Source: Actinomycetota bacterium (GTDB lineage Bacteria; Actinomycetota; Humimicrobiia; Humimicrobiales; Humimicrobiaceae). From it: a stretch of 10,316 bases of DNA. Within the stretch, counting starts at the first letter, position 1; every line of letters starts with the position of its first letter. Positions 1-7,008 of the stretch are shown here, one piece after another. Position numbers and translations under genes: made by a program. Location: positions 15,297 to 25,612 of the forward strand of contig PMCC01000161.1 of assembly GCA_003155275.1 (NCBI GenBank). The letters run 5' to 3'. The notes below the pieces were generated by a model. It worked only from the letters and a program-made list of their open reading frames with translations, was not told the DNA's origin and did no database searches.

Positions 1-1426
1 TGCCAAGGCTGTCGCTGTATTTTCTGCCTTTTAACTTTTCGTCTGTTAAATACCCGCTGCCTCTGCCCCCGTCTACTATTTCACCCACTACCTCACCGGC
101 ATAACGCGGGCCTATGCCCTCAATTAGCATGAGAATTCTTGACCAGCTTATAGAATCCAGGGGATTGTATGCCACTTTTAGGTACGCAAGGACATCTTTT
201 ATGTGCGCAGCTTCAGTAAATTTTATACCGCCGAATTTTACATACGGGATATTATGGGTATTAAGTTCTATTTCTATGTCTGCTGACTGCCATGCACTCC
301 TGAAAAGAACTGCCATATCACTAAGCAAAACGCCTTCTTCCCTTATCTCAAGCACACGCTGGACAATGAATTTTGATTGCCAGTTTTCGTTTTCGGCCTC
401 AATATAAGCGGGTTTTACAACTCCTTCCTTGACGGTAAATAGGTTTTTTTCATATTTTTCTTTTGCATATTTTATCACCTGGTTTGTAAAATCAAGTATT
501 GGCTGGGTGCTGCGGTAGTTCTGCTCAAGCTTTATTAACTTTGCCTCAGGAAAAACTTTTGGAAAATCCATTATGTTTTTGAAACTTGCGCCCCTGAAAG
601 CATAAATGCTCTGGGAATCGTCTCCAACAACCATAAGGTTCTTATGCTCGCTTGCAAGCGCATATGCGATTTTTGCCTGCAGCTTGTTTGTGTCCTGGAA
701 TTCATCAATCATAATGTATCTGTAAAAACTTGAGAGTTTTTTTCTTATCGCTTCATTTTCACGCAGAAGCTGCTCCAGGTAAACCATCAAATCATCATAA
801 TCCATTATAGATTTGGACTTTTTGTATGCTGAATACTCGCTTTTTATATTCTCAATATCCTCCCAGTTTTCAAGAAAATGCGCATAATCTTCAGCGATTA
901 CGCTCTTAATTGTCCAATCTTTGTTTATTGCCTTGCTGATGATGTCTGCAACTGTGTCCTTGCGGGGAAATCTTTTCTCCTTTTTATAAAAACCCATCCT
1001 GTTACGTATAAACCCTACAATATCTTCTGCGTCTTTTCTGTCAAGTATGGTGAAGTTTTCAGTAAAACCAATAAATTTTGCATATCTTCTTAATACCTGG
1101 TTGGAAAAAGAATGAAAAGTGCCGCCAGAAACATGGCCGCATCTGTCATCCAGCAACTGTGAGGCTCGCCGCAGCATTTCTTTTGCTGATTTTCTTGTAA
1201 AAGTTAAAAGCAGTATTCCCTCAGGTACATTGCCGTCTTCCACAAGGCGGGCGACCCTGTAAACAAGGGTCCGTGTTTTTCCTGTTCCTGCACCGGCAAT
1301 TACAAGGGCCGGACCTTTCGTCAGTTTAACCGCAGAAAGCTGAGATTCGTTTAGTTCCTGCTCATATTCTATCTTATACTGTCTGTCCTTAAAGGTCCCT
1401 AAGTCTTTTAATTTATATTCTTTCAT
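1..1426 (-). CDS. UvrD/PcrA-type ATP-dependent DNA helicase (SF1A), N-terminal part; gene continues beyond the left edge
   Basis: Translating the minus strand from the ATG at 1426 gives 475 codons with no stop, so the 3' end lies outside the window. Superfamily 1A helicase motifs appear in order: a Q-motif (LNESQ, residues 25-29), Walker A AGAGTGKT (44-51), motif Ia LTFTRKSA (74-81), Walker B DEFQDTN (241-247), motif III VVGDDSQSIYAFRGA (266-280) and motif IV QNYRS (302-306). UvrD/PcrA enzymes unwind DNA 3' to 5' in repair and replication-fork maintenance. Full-length members run to about 650-750 residues, so the last third with motifs V and VI is missing. The ATG lacks a clear ribosome site; an in-frame TTG 13 codons upstream is possible, but the sequence from MKEYKLKDLG looks like the natural family N-terminus. 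It has its own promoter and is probably not part of the mutase operon. The subfamily (UvrD, PcrA or a paralogue) cannot be settled. Confidence 0.93.
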   Translation of the reverse strand, partial: MKEYKLKDLGTFKDRQYKIEYEQELNESQLSAVKLTKGPALVIAGAGTGKTRTLVYRVARLVEDGNVPEGILLLTFTRKSAKEMLRRASQLLDDRCGHVSGGTFHSFSNQVLRRYAKFIGFTENFTILDRKDAEDIVGFIRNRMGFYKKEKRFPRKDTVADIISKAINKDWTIKSVIAEDYAHFLENWEDIENIKSEYSAYKKSKSIMDYDDLMVYLEQLLRENEAIRKKLSSFYRYIMIDEFQDTNKLQAKIAYALASEHKNLMVVGDDSQSIYAFRGASFKNIMDFPKVFPEAKLIKLEQNYRSTQPILDFTNQVIKYAKEKYEKNLFTVKEGVVKPAYIEAENENWQSKFIVQRVLEIREEGVLLSDMAVLFRSAWQSADIEIELNTHNIPYVKFGGIKFTEAAHIKDVLAYLKVAYNPLDSISWSRILMLIEGIGPRYAGEVVGEIVDGGRGSGYLTDEKLKGRKYSDSLG

Positions 1427-1844
1427 ATTTTCTGAAAGCCGGGATTTAAATCCAAATTGCTCCAATCGTGAAATAGCTTGGTTTGCCAAGGACTATAAAT
1501 TTGTAATCAATATAATTTGTTATGACAGTCATATGGTTCGATTTTAAATTACCTTTTTAATTATAAATTAAACTGCGTACATCTGTTCGTCTTTATTATA
1601 GCCATCCTATCCATTTAAGTCAAATTTGAGCAATAGGTTTATTTTATAAATTAGAAGCTTTAGAACTATATAATTTGCAAAGGAAGTATTTATTGACTCA
1701 AGTTAGATTATGAGCAGAGGTTCACAGAAATTTGGCAATAAAAGAAGCAGAAGAAAGAGTGTCTGATAACAAATATATTTTATCGAAAATATCCTGATTT
1801 TATGAGCATCCAGTAATAGTAAATGACTTTGAAACATGCTGTCA
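1427..1844. other. AT-rich intergenic region between the aminotransferase and the helicase gene
   Basis: No gene is supported here. On the minus strand it carries the helicase promoter and a leader of about 160 nt. The leader has two small symmetric elements: TATGACAGTCATA at 1521-1533 (6-bp arms, one central base) and a CTTGG/CCAAG hairpin with a four-base loop at 1477-1490. Nearer the aminotransferase stop there is a 7-bp A/T-only hairpin (1775-1792) and an imperfect AATAGTGAC pairing, but no GC-rich stem followed by a T-run. Short open frames of 18-25 codons between 1700 and 1844 look protein-like in more than one frame and are interrupted by stops. They may be a decayed remnant or chance. 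Confidence 0.6.
1595..1623 (-). promoter_or_regulatory. Sigma-70-type promoter for the helicase gene
   Basis: On the minus strand TTGACT (1618-1623) and a perfect TATAAT (1595-1600) are separated by exactly 17 bases. This is the best -35/-10 pair seen in the window. Transcription would start near 1588, giving a leader of about 160 nt before the helicase ATG. It lies in the gap behind the aminotransferase gene, which argues that the helicase is transcribed independently of the metabolic cluster. Confidence 0.72.
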
Positions 1845-3032
1845 CTATTTTTCAATTACTTTTTTAATCCTTGCAAGACCTTCTTCTATGTTTTCCCTTG
1901 ATGTAGCGTATGAGAGCCTTATGTATTCCTCTTTCTCCTCGGCATTCCTGACGCCAAATGATGTTCGTGGCAGCACTGCGACATTGCCGTCATGCAGGAG
2001 CAGCTGCTGCATCGCCTGTGAGTCTTTCAGCCCTAAATTCCTGCAGGCTTGTGTAATATTGGGAAATACGTAAAAAGCTCCCTTTGGCAAAAGGCATTTA
2101 AAACCTTTGATATCATTTAATCCGGCAACTATCATATCTCTTCTTGCCTTAAACTCTTCAACCATGCGGTAAGTGTCATCCTGCGGGCCTTCCAGGCCTT
2201 CTATGCCGGCATATTGGGTAAAGGTGGCCGTGCACGTAATTATATTTGTATTAAGCGCAATCATTTGAAGAATAAGTTCTTTTGGCATTATCCCGTATCC
2301 AAGCCTCCAGCCGGTCATGGCATATACCTTTGAAAAACCGTCTACCAGAATAGTCCTGTCCTTCATTCCGGCAATAGAAATAATACTGTTAAACTCTCCG
2401 TCATAAACTATCCTGCTATATATCTCATCAGACATCACCCAAATATCATTTTCAATGGCTATTTTTGCTATGGCATTTAAATCCTCTTTTGAAAGTATGC
2501 CGCCGGTTGGATTCTGCGGGGAGTTAATTATTATCATCCTTGTTTTGCCGGTAATTGCTTTTTTTAAGTCATTTATGTCAAAGGAAAACTCCTTTTCCTC
2601 AAGCAAAGGCAAAGGCACGGATTTTCCCCCTACATAATTTATTAAAGATTCATATATAGGATAGCCTGGGTTGGGGTAAATCACTTCATCACCACTGTCT
2701 ATCAGCGCGCTTATAGCATTAAAAATAGCGGGTTTTGTACTTGGGGTGATGATAACATTATCCATATCGATATCAATATTTCTTGTGGCGCTTATATATC
2801 TTGCAACAGATCTCCTGAAATCAGGAACGCCGGCCGGAGGGCTGTAATGAGTCATATTATCATTTATGGCCTTTATCCCTGCATTTTTTATATTTAAAGG
2901 TGTATCAAAATCAGGCTCCCCGACTCCAAAATTAACAATATCCCTGCCTTGTTCCTTAAGCTTTGTCACCTCTGCTAAAACTACAAATGCATTTTCATTG
3001 CCCAAACGGCCCATTCTTCTAGCCAGCCTCAT
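1845..3032 (-). CDS. Class I/II PLP-dependent aminotransferase (aspartate aminotransferase-like)
   Basis: Transfers an amino group between an amino acid and a 2-oxo acid using pyridoxal phosphate (fold-type I, AspB/AspC-like). The start is set at the ATG at 3032, which has AAGGAG seven bases upstream. A longer reading to 3077 adds 15 residues with no ribosome site and departs from the family N-terminus. The protein is 395 residues, the normal length. Visible motifs are GEPDFDTP (38-45), NPTG (174-177), DEIY with Asp202 and Tyr205, the Schiff-base lysine in SKVYAMTGWRLGY (Lys235, with Arg243 for the cofactor phosphate) and the carboxylate-binding arginine in EYIRLSYA (Arg372). Substrate is not decided by these motifs; aspartate, alanine or branched-chain and aromatic acids are all possible. 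It follows the M20 amidohydrolase after about 200 AT-rich bases, so operon membership is likely but not certain. Confidence 0.93.
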   Translation of the reverse strand: MRLARRMGRLGNENAFVVLAEVTKLKEQGRDIVNFGVGEPDFDTPLNIKNAGIKAINDNMTHYSPPAGVPDFRRSVARYISATRNIDIDMDNVIITPSTKPAIFNAISALIDSGDEVIYPNPGYPIYESLINYVGGKSVPLPLLEEKEFSFDINDLKKAITGKTRMIIINSPQNPTGGILSKEDLNAIAKIAIENDIWVMSDEIYSRIVYDGEFNSIISIAGMKDRTILVDGFSKVYAMTGWRLGYGIMPKELILQMIALNTNIITCTATFTQYAGIEGLEGPQDDTYRMVEEFKARRDMIVAGLNDIKGFKCLLPKGAFYVFPNITQACRNLGLKDSQAMQQLLLHDGNVAVLPRTSFGVRNAEEKEEYIRLSYATSRENIEEGLARIKKVIEK

Positions 3033-3039
3033 TAGTATT

Positions 3040-3045
3040 CTCCTT
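3040..3045 (-). promoter_or_regulatory. Ribosome binding site that fixes the aminotransferase start
   Basis: AAGGAG on the minus strand sits seven bases before the ATG at 3030-3032. No comparable site precedes the upstream in-frame ATG at 3075-3077, so the shorter protein is preferred. Confidence 0.8.
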
Positions 3046-3233
3046 ATAACGTCGCGCCAAATAGCCCAATATTTCAAAATTATAAAAATCTGAAAGTTAA
3101 ATTCTACTTCAAATTACATTTTTTTTTAACTCTCAATTATAAAAACATTTTTTATATTTTTATTTTATTAAATACCATGAAGCAGAAAATAAAAAATTTC
3201 CTATGGCTCCAATCATAATATCTATTTATTTAC

Positions 3234-4418
3234 CTATAAACCTTTAGTTGAAGCTTCAAATTCTTTCTTTACGGCTATTAAAAATTCAGGATCAAGCATA
3301 ACTCTTGCACCTGTAAGAGCGATGCTTTTCATCCCAAGCATCATTCCCTCATATGCAATATCAGTTTTCCCGCATTTTAAGAATTCCTCTGTGTGCAGGG
3401 CTAAACCACCATTTGCTGTTTTAACCATTGGATGGATGACCGGCATCTCATAGCTTAAATTGCCGATATCGCTGGAACCTAAAAGAAAAGGTTCGTTATC
3501 TATTTCCCCGCCAAGAGACCTAAAATTTCTTTCAAACTCAGCAAGCAGGTTCATATTTTTTAACAGGTCATTTCCCGGATCTTCAAAAACTGATATTATA
3601 AGTTCTGCGCCTGTCTGAAGGGCCGCACCTTTTGCGCAATTCTTTACCTTTTCAACTACCTCATTTAAATATTTCCTCTGCCGGGCCCGGATATAAAACT
3701 GTGCCGCCGCTGTTTCAGGAATAATATTTACAGCATCCCCGCCTTTGGTTATAATTCCATGAATCCTGGCATCTTCCTTTAGCTGCTGCCTGAGCGCATT
3801 TATAGAGGTAAAAAGCAGTATGACTGCATCAAGGGCATTAATCCCTTCGTGCGGCGCTGATGCAGCATGCGAGGCTTTTCCCTTATATGTAAATTCAAGT
3901 CCTTCCAGAGCAAGCACAACAAGCGCAGTGGTGTTTTTCGAACCACCGTGAAACATGAGTCCGACATCCAGCCCTTTAAATGCTCCGTTTCTGCTCATCA
4001 CCCCTTTGGCGCCCATCCCTTCTTCAGCGGGTGTTCCCATAACAACAATTTTGCCGCACAATTGCCCACTCAGTCTGCTTAGACTAATGGCAGCATTTAC
4101 AGAAGCGGAGGCGATTATGTGATGATGGCAGGCATGGCCCATTTGAGGTAAAGCATCATATTCCGCAATAAAAGCGACAACAGGACCGGGTTTATTTAAG
4201 TCGAACTCTGCCCTGAAAGCTGTGGCAAGTGTCCCTACCCCGGTTTCAACAGAAAAACCGTTTCTTATTAATTCATCTGCAAGGTATTTTTGTGTATTGA
4301 ATTCCTTTTTTCCAATCTCAGGATTATCAAAAATATGGTCCGCCATCTCCCTGGCCCGAGACCCTATTTTTTCTACTTCAGATATAATTTTTTCCCGTAA
4401 AGAATCCAAAACTGTCAC
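3234..4418 (-). CDS. M20-family (M20D-like) metallo-amidohydrolase/peptidase
   Basis: A zinc-type amidohydrolase of the M20 family. Members hydrolyse amide bonds in N-acyl amino acids, aminobenzoyl-glutamate or small dipeptides. Numbered from the GTG at 4418 the protein has 394 residues, typical for M20D. Probable metal ligands and catalytic residues are His95 and Cys97 (GHACHHH), the Glu pair 132-133 (GTPAEEGMGAKG), His157 (MFHGG) and His342 (LALHTEE). The inserted dimerisation domain runs roughly from 170 to 285 and begins with the family motif KASHAASAPHEGINALDA. There is no signal peptide, so it is cytoplasmic. The overall pattern (EYDALPQMGHAC, SSDIGNLSYEMP) recalls AbgB and PM20D2. It lies 92 bases behind the B12-binding mutase subunit and was probably recruited to release an amino compound feeding the cluster. 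The substrate is unknown. Confidence 0.92.
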   Translation of the reverse strand: MTVLDSLREKIISEVEKIGSRAREMADHIFDNPEIGKKEFNTQKYLADELIRNGFSVETGVGTLATAFRAEFDLNKPGPVVAFIAEYDALPQMGHACHHHIIASASVNAAISLSRLSGQLCGKIVVMGTPAEEGMGAKGVMSRNGAFKGLDVGLMFHGGSKNTTALVVLALEGLEFTYKGKASHAASAPHEGINALDAVILLFTSINALRQQLKEDARIHGIITKGGDAVNIIPETAAAQFYIRARQRKYLNEVVEKVKNCAKGAALQTGAELIISVFEDPGNDLLKNMNLLAEFERNFRSLGGEIDNEPFLLGSSDIGNLSYEMPVIHPMVKTANGGLALHTEEFLKCGKTDIAYEGMMLGMKSIALTGARVMLDPEFLIAVKKEFEASTKGL

Positions 4419-4426
4419 TATACAAA

Positions 4427-4431
4427 CCTCC
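4427..4431 (-). promoter_or_regulatory. Ribosome binding site overlapping a decoy ATG; decides the GTG start of the M20 gene
   Basis: GGAGG on the minus strand lies eight bases before a GTG at 4416-4418. The first ATG of the frame (4431-4433) overlaps the first G of this Shine-Dalgarno core, so it is unlikely to be the start. The upstream reading would only add MEVCI. Confidence 0.7.
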
Positions 4432-4510
4432 ATTTGCCTAATAAATTACTATAGTCCTCCAAAGGACCGCCTAAATGTACATATCTATATGGAAAACTTT
4501 TTAAAGAGAT

Positions 4511-4921
4511 TTAGGTGCCGAACTTTTTACTGACAAGCTCCTCTACTGAATTAACAATTTCATCCCTTGTGGCGCCGGCAGTGTATACTCCCTCAAATCC
4601 GATATCTTTTAATTTGTCTCCGTCTTCTATTGAAAATATACCGCCAATTATAAATACCATACTGCATTTTAAACCTTCAGTTTCCGCATCGTCCAAAAGA
4701 TCCTTGCCAAGCGTCAGGTGAGCGCCGCACAATGAACTTACCCCGACAACATCCACATGCTCCTGGATAGCGATATTTAAAATTTCCTTCGGCATCGCAT
4801 TACCAAGATATATAACTTCCATTCCTGCATCACGGAGCATTTTTGCCACTGTAATGACTCCCCTGTTATGGACATCCAGCCCCAACTTTGCTAAAACCAG
4901 CTTTATCTTTCTGTCAGCCAT
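4511..4921 (-). CDS. B12-binding (small) subunit of a methylmalonyl-CoA-mutase-family acyl-CoA mutase
   Basis: A stand-alone cobalamin-binding domain of 136 residues. It carries adenosylcobalamin and docks on the catalytic subunit encoded just upstream. The His-on signature is complete: DVHNRG gives Asp16, His18 (the lower cobalt ligand) and Gly21, with Lys12 before it as in K604-M-G-x-D of methylmalonyl-CoA mutase. Further on are VSSL (61-64), which contacts the nucleotide tail, GG (93-94), and TAGAT near residue 115. The open frame extends upstream to 5011, but those residues overlap the end of the large-subunit gene and are hydrophobic and unlike the family. The ATG at 4921 has AAAGGA nine bases upstream and matches the usual N-terminus. 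The gap to the large subunit stop is 65 bases, so the two are co-transcribed and should be made together. Confidence 0.95.
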   Translation of the reverse strand: MADRKIKLVLAKLGLDVHNRGVITVAKMLRDAGMEVIYLGNAMPKEILNIAIQEHVDVVGVSSLCGAHLTLGKDLLDDAETEGLKCSMVFIIGGIFSIEDGDKLKDIGFEGVYTAGATRDEIVNSVEELVSKKFGT

Positions 4922-4986
4922 TTTTGTAAATCCTTTCTGCAATAAAAAAATATATATTATAAAACCTGTACTAAACTTAATTTCTT

Positions 4987-6750
4987 TTACCAGAAAACCG
5001 GCGGCTTCCATAACCCGAAAGATTTTTTAAATACCTTAAAAATCTCCCCAACGCTGCACCCAGACTGGGCGCACTCAAGTGAGAAAGGAACAATGTTTAT
5101 ATTTTTTCTGCAGGCATTTTCAAGCGCCGCCAGATTGGCGCCAACTTTTTCGTTATCCCTGCTCATCCTCAATTTGGCAAGTTTTGCCTTCTGTCTTTCT
5201 TCCACACCCTCCGGGTACCTGAAAATGTCAATTGTTGGTTTCTTTTGCTCTGCCGACCTGAAAACATTGCTTCCGACAAACTTGATGTCGCCTTTATCAA
5301 TAAGCTGTTTTTCCTTATAAAAGTAATTTGCAATCTTGTTATGGATCCAGCCTTTTTCAATTGACCTTACATAACCGCCCACTTTTTCTATTTCGCATAT
5401 CTCATCAAGTATCCTGTTTTCTATATCATTTGTAAGCGCTTCAACATAAAATGAGCCCCCAAGCGGATCGACAACTTCTGTTATTGCAGTTTCCTCCTGT
5501 ATTATCTGCTGGGTCCTTAAAGATAACAGGGCAGATTCCTCGGTAGGCACTGAATATGCTTCGTCGTAAGAATCCACATGCAGGGACTGTACCCCTGCAA
5601 AAACTGCTGACAGGCCCTGTACGGCGGCCCGTATCAGGTTATTCAGGGGCTCTTCCCTTACAAGGGAAATGCCGGATGTCTGCACGTGGCATCTCATCCA
5701 CATTGCCCTTGGGTTTTTTGCACCATATTTATATTTCATGATTTTATACCAGAGCCTTCTTACTGCCCTGATTCTTGCGACTTCCTCAAAGAAATCACTT
5801 GAGATCGACCAAAAAAATGCCAGTCTTTCAGCGATCCAGTCAGCCTCATAGCCTCTTCTTATCAACTCATCAAGGCTTTCCATGGCATTTGAAACTGCAA
5901 CAGCCATTTCAGTTACCCCCGATGTCCCGAATTCATGAAGGTTATATCCGTTTAATGTGGTAAAATTAAAATTCGGTACATTATTCTTTATATACTCTAT
6001 ATTGTCACACTGTACCCTGAAACAGTCTTTCGGAGGGATATATTCAGGGCCGCTTCTTACTACCTCTTCAAGAGTAATGTCATTCTGGACACTTCCTTTT
6101 ATGGCATCCAATGAATATCCCCTCCTTAATGCTGCAGCCATATACATCGGGAAAAGTATTGCGGTGTTTGAAGGATAATGGGTAACAAGTGAGACAGTAA
6201 CCTTATCAATCGGTATATCTTTAAAACATATCTCCATATCATCTGCTGAGTCTATTGCTACTCCGGACATACCGACCTGCCCTTTTGATATAGGGTCATC
6301 AGAGTCATACATCTGGGTTGTAGGAAGATCGTGTATAACGCTTAGACCGGTAGCTCCGTGTTTAAGCATATATTTTAATCTCTGGTTTGTCTCTTCGGGA
6401 CCACCAAAACCGTTTATCTGGCGCATCGTAAATTTTTTGCCCCTGTACATATTAGGGTGAACCCCCCTTGTAAAGGGTTCGCTGCCTGGCATTCCCAAAT
6501 CAAAATTATAATCAAAATCCGGTACCTGCGCCGGCGTATAAAGCATGTCCCTTGGGATTTCTGAACCCAGAATCGTATAAGGCGTTACGGTCCAATTCTG
6601 GCTGCCATCGGCCCCGGTATACTTGCTTTTAAGGGTATCGTAATCTTTTTTAATTGCATTTAACGTTTCTTTGTTGTAAAGCGGCTTGGGGTTTTCATTT
6701 TTAACCCTTTCATTTAAGATTTCCCTTGTATTTTGTTTCTCTGTTGCCAT
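4987..6750 (-). CDS. Catalytic (large) subunit of an adenosylcobalamin-dependent acyl-CoA mutase, methylmalonyl-CoA mutase family, with divergent active site
   Basis: A TIM-barrel acyl-CoA mutase subunit of 587 residues, the usual size for split mutases, with the B12 domain on the next gene. Family blocks are clear: MYRGKKFTMRQINGFGG (101-117), GLSVIHDLPT and YDSDDP (135-153), VGMSGVAIDS (159-168), VQNDI (221-225), RLAFFW (309-314), HVQTSG (355-360) and DPLGGSFYVE (428-437). Numbering against Propionibacterium methylmalonyl-CoA mutase, from memory of that enzyme, Gln197, Arg207, Asn236, Arg283 and Gln330 are kept as Gln222, Arg232, Asn262, Arg309 and Gln357. Tyr89 is Ile112, His244 is Asn270 and Ser285 is Ala311. 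The MYRG...TMRQI block resembles isobutyryl- and 2-hydroxyisobutyryl-CoA mutases more than methylmalonyl-CoA mutase. Substrate is therefore open: methylmalonyl/succinyl-CoA or a substituted relative. GGAAGG lies nine bases before the ATG. Confidence 0.93.
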   Translation of the reverse strand: MATEKQNTREILNERVKNENPKPLYNKETLNAIKKDYDTLKSKYTGADGSQNWTVTPYTILGSEIPRDMLYTPAQVPDFDYNFDLGMPGSEPFTRGVHPNMYRGKKFTMRQINGFGGPEETNQRLKYMLKHGATGLSVIHDLPTTQMYDSDDPISKGQVGMSGVAIDSADDMEICFKDIPIDKVTVSLVTHYPSNTAILFPMYMAAALRRGYSLDAIKGSVQNDITLEEVVRSGPEYIPPKDCFRVQCDNIEYIKNNVPNFNFTTLNGYNLHEFGTSGVTEMAVAVSNAMESLDELIRRGYEADWIAERLAFFWSISSDFFEEVARIRAVRRLWYKIMKYKYGAKNPRAMWMRCHVQTSGISLVREEPLNNLIRAAVQGLSAVFAGVQSLHVDSYDEAYSVPTEESALLSLRTQQIIQEETAITEVVDPLGGSFYVEALTNDIENRILDEICEIEKVGGYVRSIEKGWIHNKIANYFYKEKQLIDKGDIKFVGSNVFRSAEQKKPTIDIFRYPEGVEERQKAKLAKLRMSRDNEKVGANLAALENACRKNINIVPFSLECAQSGCSVGEIFKVFKKSFGLWKPPVFW

Positions 6751-6863
6751 TTAAACAAACCTTCCTCTTGATTAGATATTTTGTAAAATTAATCAGTCAT
6801 TTTTTCTATCTTTTTTTATTATTGTTTTTTATATTCACTGTGTAATTTTTATTTTTTTAAACT

Positions 6864-7008
6864 CTTTCTGTCACTTAGAAATACTTGTTTTTTCCATCAG
6901 TTTATGAATTCTTGTTCTTTCCACCAACTTTTAAATGCTTGTTATTAATATCTGTTTTTTAATATTTAGTTTTAATATTCAGGCTTTCAATAATTTTTAA
7001 CGCTTGTT
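6864..7008. repeat. Imperfect direct repeats of about 26 bp spanning the meaB stop and the meaB-mutase gap
   Basis: On the plus strand units of the form CTTTC(C)A-rich...CTTGTT occur at 6864-6889, 6890-6916, 6917-6943 and 6984-7008. The first three are tandem, and their CTTGTT cores at 6884, 6911 and 6938 are spaced exactly 27 bases. Windows of 27 bp starting at 6881 and 6908 match at 20 of 27 positions by hand count. The fourth unit lies inside the last codons of meaB, so the intergenic copies may be decayed duplicates of that coding end. Confidence 0.5.

Noticed and set aside
1775..1792. Hairpin behind the aminotransferase gene as an intrinsic terminator
   Set aside because: The stem is A/T only (ATATTTT/AAAATAT) and is not followed by a clear T-run on the minus strand.
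1700..1844. Small gene or pseudogene downstream of the aminotransferase
   Set aside because: Short protein-like stretches appear in more than one frame, with stops, no consistent start with ribosome site, and no family I recognise.
3033..3077. 15-residue N-terminal extension of the aminotransferase
   Set aside because: No ribosome site precedes the upstream ATG, while the ATG at 3032 has AAGGAG at ideal spacing and matches the family N-terminus.
4454..4467. GTCCT/AGGAC hairpin in front of the M20 gene as a terminator or riboswitch
   Set aside because: Only five base pairs with a four-base loop and no T-run or conserved riboswitch core; too small to call.
4922..5011. N-terminal extension of the B12-binding subunit with a hydrophobic, signal-like stretch
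   Set aside because: It overlaps the end of the catalytic-subunit gene, is unlike the family, and the ATG at 4921 has its own ribosome site.
6751..6958. Cobalamin riboswitch or separate promoter before the mutase gene
   Set aside because: No B12-box-like or structured GC-rich element is visible in this A-rich leader. GTGACA at 6869-6874 has only a poor -10 partner (TAAAAA).
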